Of a stretch of 64,000 bases of DNA, positions 12,216-22,939 are shown one piece after another. A program made the position numbers and the translations under genes. Numbering within the stretch: position 1 is the stretch's first letter; each line of letters starts with the position of its first letter. Source of the DNA: Pyrrhosoma nymphula (Eukaryota; Arthropoda; Insecta; Odonata; Coenagrionidae); the NCBI GenBank assembly GCA_963573305.1, contig OY754329.1, positions 17,265,200 through 17,329,199 of the forward strand. Direction: 5' to 3'. The notes beneath the pieces were generated by a model that saw only the letters and a list, made by a program, of their open reading frames with translations, did not search any database and was not told the origin of the DNA.

Positions 12216-12739
12216 TTACAATTAAATAGTTGTAATGAGTCACTAGGATACATTTTTCACTGCCGACATTGATCAACTTCTTAGTATCCCGTGTTATCAT
12301 AATAGTGACTCCACCAAACGTTTTTGAAATAAAGTGTTCGCAAGAAATTTGTTTGAAAATGTACTCATGTTTTTGATAGTTAAATACCAATTTTCAAATT
12401 CATCAAAGTGACGACGGGAATGATCTAGCATTCATAACTCTTTCTCATTTATATAAGTTTACCTGACTGTTGATGGATGTTTTTTTTGGGTCTTTGGTGT
12501 CATAGCTTCTATTTCCATTATTTAGACCGAATTTCCCAAAATAAATAAAACTCGTGGGTTGTTTATTTAATTTTTAATATGTTTTTGAATGAGATGTATG
12601 TATTTATGACCAGTTCACCTCGGTTTTTCATTTGATGCCATCATCAAAAAGGAGCAATAGATCTGCTCGCATGCATTAACCAAAAGATTATTATTTTACA
12701 ATAACAATTTGGAGCGTTATCACCTGAGAGCAAGCCATC

Positions 12740-12880
12740 CGGGCGCTGCGTAAGGGGAGAGAAGGGGGGTGGGGGGGTGCGAAAGAGGTGGTGGGAGCAT
12801 TTTGGACACGTAAAAGGTGGAGAGGGGGAGTGGGAGGGAGAGGGAGGGAGGGAGGAGGCGGAGGTGGGGGGGAGGTGAAT
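12740..12880 (+). repeat. G-rich purine tract
   Basis: Almost pure G/A on the plus strand with many runs of three or more Gs, a candidate for quadruplex or triplex structure. No coding interpretation. Confidence 0.6.
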
Positions 12881-13090
12881 GGAAACACCGCAAGCGAGTG
12901 CTTATGAATGGGATGCGGCGGTTTCGGAGGAATTAATCCTATTGGTACGGAGGCTTCCGCGGTGATTAGATGAATTCGTTTTTTTTCTGGTTTCTCCCGC
13001 TTTGATTCATTTTATGGACAACCGTTTCACTTGCATTCCAGCTACCGTCGGCAGGTCCTGAATGAACTGCAGAAGATTCTTTCTCTGTTA

Positions 13091-13987
13091 TATACAGGGT
13101 GTTTCAGAAGGAAAGCGCAATACTTCTGGAGGAGGTTGGGGACGTGATTTTAAGCATTTTTTGTCTTGTAAACATGGGGTCGCAACTTCTTAATTACCGA
13201 GCTATGGCAGCGCAAACATATTGTCACAAGCATTCTGCAGTTACCATGAAAACCCCCAAAAGCAGTGGCATCCAGCAACACTTACAAATGAAAACTGGTC
13301 TAAATTGTACTTAAAGTTTGTATCTTCCTTTTCTTGCCAACATTTACGCATATTGCTTAGATTTTCTAAAATGGTAACTGAAAATGTCAACATTTTTCTT
13401 CTTCAAAAAATTATTTTTTAGAATAACTTTTTTATTTTGAGATATACGAAAATGTTAATAGAGTCATAAAAATTGGAAAATTTAATATAATCTCCATAAC
13501 TGGTAAAATTATTTTCATATCTTAATTTTTAGCGAAGATATGGCATCTAAAACGGTACCATTACATGAGCACATTTTTCGACGGCTCTCTTCCATGCATG
13601 GAACTGATATTGATTTACCGTTAAAGACAATTACCTTCACCAATATATGCTTGAGTACTTATTTTTAACCGTTTTGAAAAGAATAAGAAAGACATTTTCA
13701 GTTACCATTTTAGAAAATGTAAGCAATATGCGTAACTTTTGGCAGAAAAAGAAAGATACGAACTTTAAGTACAATTTAGACCAGTTTTTCTTTGTAAGTG
13801 TTGCTGGATGCCACTGCTTTTGGGGGTTTTCATGGTAACTGCAGAATGCTTGTGATAAAATGTTTTTGTTGCCATAGCTCGGTAACTAAGGAGTTGCGAC
13901 CCCATGTTTACAAGACAAAAAATGCTTAAAATCACGTCCCCAACCTCCTCCAGAAGTATTGCGCTTTCCTCCTGAAACACCGTGTAT
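13091..13987. mobile_element. Fold-back transposon with ~320 bp inverted arms
   Basis: The left arm 13091-13412 and right arm 13667-13987 are inverted copies at high identity. They are so similar that both arms, read inward from the ends, encode nearly the same 71-residue frame (13099-13314 plus and 13765-13980 minus), which I regard as incidental. The termini read TATACAGGGTG and TATACACGGTG. The element sits inside a PLE tail: the host sequence CTGTTATA resumes as TACTTAACGC, so the duplication is TA or TATA, which fits Tc1/mariner-type targeting. The 254 bp centre has no transposase. Confidence 0.8.
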
Positions 13988-14001
13988 ACTTAACGCTTGA
14001 G

Positions 14002-14242
14002 CTAGTCAGGGGCGAGCTGATTGGCTGGATGGACCTTTAAGTTTGATTGTTGCAGAAGACGTTGGAACGTTGAGGAGAGAGGATAGCCGTATTCACTGTT
14101 GAAATTCTCTGCGTTTTTTTGCTATTTCAATAGCCTCTCTTATCAGCCGAGGGAAATATATATTTTCCCTGGCGATGATCTTACAAGTGTGAAAGTTTAT
14201 GTCATGGCCGGGTCCTGACCAGATGTGTTCTGCAACGTCTTT
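14002..14242 (-). pseudogene. C-terminal end of a PLE endonuclease (pseudogene)
   Basis: The minus-strand frame reads VAEHIWSGPGHDINFH, then a KIIARENIYFPRLIREAIEI segment, then KKRREF. A stop and +1 frameshift follow, and the next frame continues NSEYGYPLSSTFQRLL before a final stop at 14002-14004. The order AEH...GH.I.F...RE..YF.R..REA.EI, followed by N.E.GY.LS.T, is what is seen at the C-terminus of arthropod PLE proteins after the GIY-YIG domain. It is recognised from the family pattern; no search was possible. The frameshift makes it non-functional. Confidence 0.68.
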
Positions 14243-14344
14243 TGCAACAACCAAATTTAAAGGTCCATCCGGCCAATCAGCGCCCGCCTGACTAGCTCAA
14301 GCGTTAATCATATATAACAGAGAAAGAATCTTAATGAAACAAGG

Positions 14345-17275
14345 CGGGAGATACCCGAAAAAAAAACAAATCAATTAATCCTATTGCCAATCTGTCGCGC
14401 TGTTAAAAAACCTCGACTAAAACCCTCATACTGGTCACTCCCTGTGTATTCTCGTATTGCATGATCTTACAAAAAGAGTTAAAAGTATGAATATTTGTCT
14501 TCTCATGAGTCACTTTCATCTTACGTTTCCCTAAATTGGCACCACTTATCCGTAGTCAAACATTTTGGTATATTTTGGTAAAAAATAACCTATTTTGCCC
14601 TTCAACGTATTGGATTAATTCCTATCATTGGCTCGTTTTCGGATGAGAAGCAGTAATAAAGAAAGCAGTGTTTTGATATAATAGCCCGACTCGTCAAAGT
14701 GTAGGCCCAGCGTTAGATATGTATTACGTACTTGTAGTCTTATGGTCTAAGGAAGTGCAGGGGTCGTTCAAATCTACTCATTATTAAATCTAGGTAGGGT
14801 GTTGTGAATATTCTGGGTGTAGGATTTCGTTGTATCCAATGTTTATTTACGATAACGTCAAACCTTGCTGCAGTAGATGTAAAGTATGTTCTTTTACAGT
14901 GGTTAGCTATTTTTGGATTTACTTGGTAATTCTTCGATAGGCAGTCTCTTTCGTTGCCCACTGCTGATGTCATCAACCAATGACATCGACGACTCTTCTC
15001 GATGTTAATGGGAGCTATATATTTGCATGTGAATGCGCAATGGCGCCGAAAAATGTGTGCAATGGTACTGATATTCACGGCATGTCCCCGCAAACGTTAT
15101 TTGGAACTGGAAATAAATCGGGAAAAAGAGGAACTATTGGTTGATATGTTTGGCGTAAGAATGTCGTATTCGCAACTGAACGCGCTAAAGGACCTTGGCT
15201 AAGCGTCTCATCTGACCAACAGAACATTCTACTTCATTTTCTCTCCATATTTTGCATAGTAATCCATTGGAAATGGGAGCACTTTGCTGATTTCTTACTC
15301 TCAATTCGTGAAGTCAATGACGCTTTCTGAGTCGTCAGAGTTATCTTTTGATCAAGGGATTGTGGAAACGTGTGCTGGGAAAGAAAGTGGCGAGATTTCG
15401 TTTAGTGTTTCCTCACTACATTGATTCAAGAGTTCTGCTTTAGATGCAGCGCAATTAACTATATGAGGGTCAAAGGAAGAAATAACTACTATGGTTGCCG
15501 ATTCCGAGAAGAAAATACTTTTTCTCTGTGCCTGCAGTCATACAACAGACTTATACCACAATATTAAGGCAAAAAATGGATCTAGGCCATGATTACCTTC
15601 ATTTTCAAGTTTCTTATTTAGTAAAAATCTGTCGAATTATCTTTTTATTAAAATATCTGATGAATTTAATTTTCCTGAGGTTACCTTCGGCATAAAATTC
15701 TCATGTAAGAACCGTCACGACGGTTACTGATAAACACGACGTTTCATTTTCATAATTTTCGGTAAAAACATCCGGGACAAACAAAAAGTCCGAGGCTCAT
15801 TTCACGTTAAACACGGCACGTCATGTTGGGCTTGAAATGAGCCCCGGGCCACGTCGTCTTCTCGAGACATTCGAGGAATTCTTCATAGTTTCAGGAGCGT
15901 CTCTCCAACTCTCCATTCTCCTTCTGAGACTAGCTAATTCAGCTGGCTCTACTTGGTCGAGGTGGCTATAGTTAAAGAAGCAATCTGAAAACTTGACTTA
16001 GGTAGTCGCAGATTATACGAACTTGAGAGGAATTCCATAGACAAGTGGCAATCCGTAGAATAAGATTACACTGAAAATGTGCGAGGGATTGGCTTTTACT
16101 CTTATTGAGAGAGGCATATTATCACTTCATATTTTGCGACTGTGAAAGAGGAGATATTAAAAATTATAAAATCGACTCACCGCGTAATAACCCCTGTTTC
16201 TTTAATTAATTGGACTTTATCTCTAGCATTTTATCTGCTCAATGTATGTCGCACTTTTAAATTTTATATCTATTTGGTACAAAGTCTTATTATGAGGTGA
16301 GGACTGGGTGCATAGTTACTGCCCTGACTTTTATGGAGGAGTTAGGTTCGATTCAAGAAGGGTTGTGATTGCTTTTATTACTTTCCGATCCTCCTTGTGG
16401 GCTTCGAGCGGAAACCGCGTAGTTCGATGAGAGGCACTTTAAACTTTGTCCCCCATTGAGACTTAAAAATCAAGGATAGCGTGGCCGATCGGACACGATT
16501 CTAATTCAACCTTCTTTCTCTATATTTTCCTCCTTTACCCCAATTGACTTGCTTATGTTCTTTAACATCACTTAATGCCTTAGGCGTATTACGTTTCCCA
16601 CGAAATAAAACTACTACTCCTTTTGTTCAATCATCTTCGGATACATCGCCAGTGCCTTATTTTTTGTATAGCTTCGCGTGTCTGGGAAGTGAAAACCAAC
16701 GATGTATTTTGGAATTTCGGCTAACGTGCTTTTCTGAAGACTTTCATGGAATTTTTAACGTATATCTCGATAGCCGTGAACCATTTTTAATTTATTTTTT
16801 TAAATCTGCTTTATTGAGAAGTCACAGGAAAGTAATGTTAAGTGAAATGAACCTAAACACATGATTTTGTATAATGATGCTCCCTTAAAACATTAATCAA
16901 TACCTTTTCATTTTAAAACTGTACTAATTTTTAATTTACTACTCTGAAATGAATGTTTTATCATTGTTCTTCGTTTTTATACTCGTAGATTGGTTAGCGT
17001 GAAACATTTTTGTTTTCGTATTACGTATTTTTTGCTTGTGCTTTCCGGACGATTATGGTGGTCTGTATGCCCCTCCTTCCCGATAAGCCACTCTAGACTT
17101 GTTATCAGATTTCCCAGGGGCCGTTCCAGCATTTGTTGACGCAAACACCCATGCTCTGGCTGGACCAACTGGAAGGTTAGACTCGAACCCGACCCCAGTA
17201 TTGGCAGACGAAACCGAGGCCGGCATCACATTTCTGGTTTTATAATTGAAGTTCTGAACTCACTGGTTTCAAACT
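14345..17275. other. No gene recognised
   Basis: A minus-strand open stretch of 117 codons (14740-15093) and overlapping short plus-strand frames have no recognisable domain and no supporting splice signals. A box B-like GGTTCGAGTCT occurs on the minus strand near 17173-17183, upstream of a possible SINE-like body (17060-17165), but no box A was convincing. Confidence 0.4.
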
Positions 17276-17280
17276 TATGC

Positions 17281-17831
17281 CTGTTGCTCACGGTAAAATT
17301 TTCCGTGAAAGAGTTTTATAAAAAATTGTATTGAAAGTTTTATGAATCGTACGTAAAACGTACTTGCTTGCTCACGGTAAAACTATTCATAAAACCGCAA
17401 TGTCCTGCCATCTATGAGACGATTTGCGAACACGTGAAGCGATAAATGCACTCTCTTTTGGATGACTGTTAGGTTAAAACTTTATGTATTGTTTATTTAC
17501 TTACTTTGTGATCTCACTCTACGGTGCTAAGGCTCTAACGGATTCTTCTAACAAGAAGGATTCTCGCTCAACGTTCCATGAACTTCCAGCCATGTTTGTT
17601 TATGTTTTCCTTGTTTGGCTTCCCATGGATACGAGATTATTATCAACGCGATGAGCGGTTGCTCATTGGTTGTTGCATAAAACGGTTTTACGGAAATAGA
17701 ACCTGTCCTATTCCGTAAAACGTTTTATATAACTAGGTTTTATAAAACGGTTTTATTGTTAGCAAGCTCATTTTTATAAAATTAGTAATTTTATAAAACG
17801 TTTTACCGAAAATTTTACCGTGAGCAACAGA
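17281..17831. mobile_element. Inverted-repeat miniature element, ~550 bp
   Basis: Ends are inverted copies: CTGTTGCTCACGGTAAAATT at 17281 and its complement ending near 17830. Inside, both subterminal zones repeat GTTTTATAAAA and GGTAAAACG motifs, and the GCTCACGGTAAAAC block recurs near 17372. No coding capacity. The duplication is unclear: flanks read TTATGC and ACATTA. Confidence 0.65.
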
Positions 17832-17834
17832 CAT

Positions 17835-19890
17835 TACTCCTTCTCTAACAAAAGATAAAATTCAAATTTTGTCAACTCTGCTGTTTACGCTAACATCATA
17901 AGGCGTTATAGTTGTATAAAACTCATAATTCAATTGGGTGGAAGTCGGAGAAAAAGAGGAATATAAGAGTTGGCGGTTAGATGAAATGATTAGGAAACCA
18001 TGACAGCGCTGAGCGTCGATTCCCGTTAGTGTATCAAGCTGCATCTCAATGCGCATTTGTGTGGTCATGTGCGTGTGGCAACATATACTCTCCATTTTCC
18101 TTCTTCATTCCAAGACATACGGTGAGAACGATCGTGTTAGCCTCACGTCAGATCTTTTTGTCGCGTGCAGTGCCTCCTGTTTCAACTCTCCGCGCTCGGC
18201 GTTCGGGATGGGGATAAAAATAAATCTCTCCACGAAGAAAACATTTTGGCCTTAATGAGAAGTTGAAACGATCTATGCTTGCAGCCATCTTTTGCAACTA
18301 AACTTGCCTAAATATGTTATTTTTCTCTTTCCATTTCTATGATTCACCAGACGCGCTCGTATTTATTTTTAGCCACCATTTGGAGAAGGACATCTCTTTA
18401 GTGCTTTTCCTAAGAAAAGCGATGTTGGGTATCGAACTCTCCTCCATTCTTTCTAGTATTGAAGGTCTGTGTTTGAGTGATCAATATTCTGTGTTGAATA
18501 TGTAAATACTGTTATTAATGTACATATATGATTATTGAATGCAAGGTGAGCGGAGAAAGCGTCAGGATTCGAAGATATTGCAAATGCTTGGGGAGAAATG
18601 TTGCTGAAAGATCTTTCATCTACGTTATGTGATCGTTGTTTTACGATTACCTTGCTAGCGAGTATCAAACTCTCTTATTAAGGTTGCATTAGCACTTCAG
18701 CATCTTTCTCGTCATAATAGTTTCTGAGCTTTTGGTGAAAATGGTTTTTTACGAAACATTTTCCCGTGAAAACTAACCTGCATTTATATAAGCTCAAACC
18801 TTTGCACGTAATGTATTTTTCTGTCTCCGGACTAATGGACATTCGAATGGAAATGAAGGAAATTAATCTTGTTGATACATCATTTTCAGCTCTTAGAAAT
18901 AAAAAAAAGACATTTTAACTGGCGTTCAAATGTTGCATCCTTATTCAGGGACGTGATTGTTTCCACACCGGAGATGAGATTTGGGTTCGGTATCCACATT
19001 CAACCTTCATTTCCATCAGCATCCAATCCAAGGGCACGTTTTCCTCTTAGGTCTTTTTATTCTCGATCCCATATCTATGGATCCTTGATTGTATTGCTAA
19101 ATTATGTCTGTATCTTCCTATAAATCTCTCATTATTCTGCTTCACCATTATCGGATCTTTATCTGCTTACCTAATCTTCACCGAAAAGTTCAGTATCTTC
19201 AATCTACAATATTTACCTTCTAAGTGGCCAGTTTTCCTTCATACATGATTCGCGAAACCAATAATTCTCTTTTTTGTTGCGTCTTTGTCTGCTCATAATC
19301 CTTCAACGCTTAGCTGGCTTTTAATGTATCGAATGCGGAAGGTAAATATAAGGAATGAATTGAAGGATGGAAAAGTAGTTACCAAGACTATGTCTGAGAT
19401 ATATTATTTATCAAAACAATCTAAATTAATAGTTAATGCCATATATATCAAATTACAGGTATCCCATGCTATAAATGGAGTGGATTATTTTTCATGACTT
19501 CGTTTCGGTACGAGAAATATCAAAAGTTTCGTAATTTGCAACAGTCGACCTTTTAATAGTATAGTTTTGAGGCAAGAAAGTGGATTTATAGCACCCAATT
19601 TCATTCCCTTCTGCATTTTCATTGCATATATTTAAGTGATTATTAATACTGTCATTCAAAAAAGAAGAATTTACAGCCGTGTAAGGCCTTTTCTTTTTCT
19701 TTACATATTGAAGAAAATATTTGCGGGTGGTAAGAGAAGTCAAAGGATACCAAAGGTTAAAGAAAAAACGGCAAATAATAATTTCAGGATAGGCGTAGGG
19801 AATATGTGGGAGAGCTACATGACAGCGGTAATAAACATGTGTAATTAGATAGATTGAAAGAACGCAGTGAAGGATAACCGGGGACCGAAG
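17835..19890. other. No gene recognised
   Basis: Short frames only; none shows domain features or splice context. No transposon termini were recognised. Confidence 0.4.
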
Positions 19891-19894
19891 ATTC

Positions 19895-21340
19895 TCGGAA
19901 GCGGAAAGAAATGCCATTAAGAGATATGAAGGCAAGGAAAGCAGTGGAGTAGGTACATCACTTCGGAGTTACTAAAAATTTAGGAAAATAGGGAGAAAAC
20001 GTTTTTAACTAATTTATAGGATCTACGAGAAGGGAATATGGTCTGAGGGTTCTTTTTGATAACAGTTTTGATCCCTATCCGAAAAAAGAAGAGAGCCCAG
20101 TAATTTAAAAGCTGTAGAAGTGTTTAATTTCACTCGCGGCAAAAGTTGTACTCAGGATTATAAATAAAATACCGGAGAGTAGAGCCAATTTTAACTTAGA
20201 TTATGATTAGTCTGGTTTCATAAAGGGGAAGGCAACTCGGGATGTAATTGCGGTAGTGAGAATACTTACAGATAGGAAGCAAGGGTATTATTTGGACGTG
20301 ATTGCTTGTTTCGTTGATTTCGAAAAGGCATTTGACGGAGTTGTTTTGGGAAAATTAATGAAAATACCCTTAAAACTAGAAGTAAATTGGGGAGATTGGA
20401 GTCTGATTCGAAACCTGTCCATGGATCGGACTGAACAGGTGGGGGTGGCTAAAGGATAATCATGGTTGGTAGTTATAGGTCGCAGGGTAAGGCAAGGTTG
20501 CAAGTTGCCGCCTTTGCTTTTAAAAATCCATGCCGAGGAAATAGTAACAGAGGCATGTAAAAAGCTGGATGAAAAATATGACATATAAAAAAGCAGTGTA
20601 GATTTGCGAGAGACAAGGCGTTGGGTAGTCGATCATCCAAGGGGTTGTATGCTTTGTTAAGATGCATTAGAAATCAGTACGGGAAATAAAAAAATGAAGA
20701 TAAATATAAAGAAAACAAAAGTAATGAGATTTTCTGGGACAAAGAAAGTAAGACTGGCCATAAATGTGGGAGAGCACTAACTGGGGCAAAGGAAAAAATT
20801 AAATTAATTGGGTTATACAATGGAGGAAAATGGGCGTATGAGCAAAGACATTGTTGGAAGAATAGCGCCAGCAAAAAAACGTGTAGGAGTAGAAGGGATC
20901 TGAGTTTAGTGACATTGGTTAAGGATATAAAGAAAGAGGCTGGCGAAATTTTAATATGGAGTGGAGTGTTGCCTGGTGCAGAAACGTAGACTCTAATTTA
21001 TGAAGACTATAATAGGATGCATATATTGTAGATTTGGATGTAGAGGAGAGTAGAGAAAGTGCAGTGGATGGAAAAGGAGACAAACGAGGTAGTGCTTAGT
21101 GTGGTGTGTGAGAAAAAGAAACTTCTGAATGAGATTAGGAAGAGGCAAAGTAGGCGGTCGGGAGAGGTAAGGAGCGGCGAAGGGTTGCTTAAGGCTGTGA
21201 TAGAGGGTAGGATGTTGGGTAAGCGGGGAATGGTGAGGAAGGGAATAGGTTTTATGGACGGGACGAAGAGAGGTTGGGCGTATGCTGATTTCAAGAAAGA
21301 AATCGTGTCAGGGGATAATGGTCTGCGCTTGTAAACATCT
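19895..21340 (+). mobile_element. Decayed RTE-type LINE (CFDP2-like polymerase remnant)
   Basis: Fragments in all three plus frames follow the order of an RTE-type polymerase. They are RDMKARKAV (near 19923); a PYPKKEESPV segment (near 20075) where PIPKK is expected; SGFIKGKATRDVI (20213-20250); motif A FVDFEKAFDG (20310-20339); RRVRQGCKLPPLLLKIHAEE (about 20481-20540); MKINIKKTKVMRFSG (20696-20740); and the tail VIEGRMLGKRG...GFMDGTKRG (21200-21275). Stops and frameshifts separate them, and no FADD/YADD box is visible where expected (about 20600). Dead copy, 5'-truncated. Confidence 0.75.
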
Positions 21341-21423
21341 AGAGGATCTCTTCCACCGTAGGTTTCCGAGACGTTGAAGCGAATGTTCCTCGATTGTGTG
21401 AAATTCACGTTGAAAAAATCATT

Positions 21424-21496
21424 CGCCTGGACTGGGATTCGAACCCAGACTCCCCCGATTTTGAGCCGAGTGCTCTACCAGTTAAGCTACCCAGGC
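21424..21496 (-). tRNA. tRNA-like cloverleaf with CAA anticodon, short variable loop; probably a SINE head or tRNA pseudogene
   Basis: The 73 nt minus-strand sequence folds into a full cloverleaf: 7 bp acceptor stem (one G-U), D stem of 4 pairs, anticodon stem of 5 pairs with loop CTCAAAA, and a perfect 5 bp T stem. Internal promoter boxes A (TAGCTTAACTGG) and B (GGTTCGAATCC) are intact. The anticodon CAA would mean leucine, yet the variable loop is only 5 nt, while eukaryotic tRNA-Leu has a long variable arm. It is therefore more likely a tRNA-derived SINE head or pseudogene than a working tRNA-Leu. It is flanked by a 10 bp inverted repeat (TGAAATTCAC near 21400, GTGAATTTCA near 21511). Confidence 0.55.
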
Positions 21497-21499
21497 GTC

Positions 21500-22640
21500 A
21501 TCTCTCACTGTGAATTTCATGGAGGCTTTAAGGAGCGAGATGTATTCACAGGTACCGTGCATACAATGCCAAAGTACCCGTGTGCGAACGCTAAGCGCTA
21601 CTGTCTTGTACTGTGTTCACTGTGACTTTCACACAATTGTGTGACCACTAGCGGGTGACTCCGTTAAAGTTACTGCGCGGCCAGTTCCGCAGTTCTTCGA
21701 ATGTTCCTCCTTTCTCGGGGTTTCACTGCGTCGGTTATTTTTAAAGGCGCTGTGAAGTACTACAACCAACGTGGTAAAAATTTGAGAATGGAGGGACTCT
21801 CAAAGGATCTTGCCACTCTTTCATTTTAACCAACCTCAACCGGTAGATAACCCTATTAGTAATAATTGAAGCGCATTCTTCTTTTCACATTAGTCTATTC
21901 TCCATGTGTCATTAGCTCCTATCTTGAATGGTTTTGCCTCCAAAGCTATATTTACATAGGGGAAATAACTGCACCCATAAGATACAGCATGTATAGTTTA
22001 ATGAGTAGCTTATGAAGTGGAATACAAAAACCATAATCATCATATGAACGCGATTTTCTCCTCTTTGTGTACGTTGGTTGCATCGCCCACATTCGCACGC
22101 TGTCCCTTGTCCGTGTTCACTTATTCCTAATGATCCTCCTCCTGAATATGTTCCACCGTTTTCACTTCGACGGTCCATCCCTTCCTATCTCCGTTCAATC
22201 TTTTATAATACAGGTTTCGTTAATAGACTTCCATTTTCTGAATGTGGTAGAAAAGCACATTCATTTCATTCTTATCCATCATCATCGTACTAAATCTGTG
22301 TTATTTCTCAACCCATTTCCTATCCATCCTCTTTTTATCACCATGCATGTCTGAGGTACCTCATGCCCCTTGCATTAAGTTGACATTTGATTAGTACCAA
22401 AAGCACTTCTGCACATGACTATAATTTGTCATATATTTTCTTCCACAGTATTTTTTCTTCAAGCAATTTCAATGTTCGATTTTAGGTAAGGATATTATTT
22501 GACTAATAAGTTGATGATGATAGAGAAATTTCAGTCCCTCCTGTTAGAGAGACTTTCCCAGATTTAACGCTTCGATCTTCCACCTTTGACCAACCTTGAA
22601 GGATTTCTTGGCCGTACGGCTGAGCTCATTCAATGCTCAC
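21500..22640. other. No gene recognised
   Basis: Contains a 14 bp perfect palindrome CACACAATTGTGTG (near 21632). The longest frames (22067-22354 and an overlapping one) lack domain features. Confidence 0.4.
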
Positions 22641-22643
22641 TTC

Positions 22644-22928
22644 CAAGTAGGTTAAAATGAAATGGAGGAGGCATGACCGTGAACGATCATGGGTGAGAGT
22701 GAAGCAAGAATAGGGGTGCTCGGGAAGGATTTTGTGCCGAGTAGGTGTTGCCAAACCAGTCACAAAACATCACCTTGTCTGTGGTTTTTAACTTAGATTT
22801 GACGAAAATCGAACGCGACCGCCGGACACGTAAGCCAGAGGAAGGTCTAAACTGTGCCGACTGCAATGGCAGAATTGGCTTCAAGAATCAAGTGGTATGT
22901 CGCCTCCATTTATTTTTTAACCTCCTTG
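22644..22928 (+). mobile_element. Family Y hAT-type miniature element, copy 1
   Basis: 285 bp, ends CAAGTAGGTTA and TAACCTCCTTG, flanked by CTCACTTC and CTCACTAC (8 bp duplication, one mismatch). The same 284-285 bp body recurs at 34197, 37315 and 58444. An 8 bp duplication is the mark of hAT superfamily insertion. Terminal inverted repeats extend imperfectly for ~32 bp. The ~65-codon frame it carries on either strand is incidental. Confidence 0.85.
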
Positions 22929-22939
22929 CTCACTACCCA

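Larger units (their letters stand above)
13072..14340 (-). mobile_element. Penelope-like element 3' remnant with an inverted copy of its own tail
   Basis: Minus-strand coding at 14002-14242 is the end of a PLE polyprotein. The last ~110 bp of that 3' end (AGCTAGTCAG, TGATTGGC, GGATGGACCTTTAA blocks) is present twice, inverted: on the left at 13988-14065 continuing to 13072-13090 beyond the fold-back insertion, and on the right at 14232-14340. Inverted and rearranged terminal copies are a known habit of PLEs. The element is severely 5'-truncated; RT and the GIY-YIG catalytic motif are absent. Confidence 0.7.

Noticed and set aside
13099..13980. Two near-identical 71-codon frames as a duplicated gene
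   Set aside because: They are the two arms of a fold-back element read inward; no recognised domain.
14740..15202. 117-codon minus-strand frame and overlapping plus-strand frame as host or transposase gene
   Set aside because: No motif of any transposase or host family recognised; no flanking splice or terminal-repeat evidence.
22687..22884. 65-codon Arg-rich minus-strand frame also seen at 34240, 37358 and 58487 as a conserved protein
   Set aside because: Its recurrence is explained by the four copies of the family Y miniature element.
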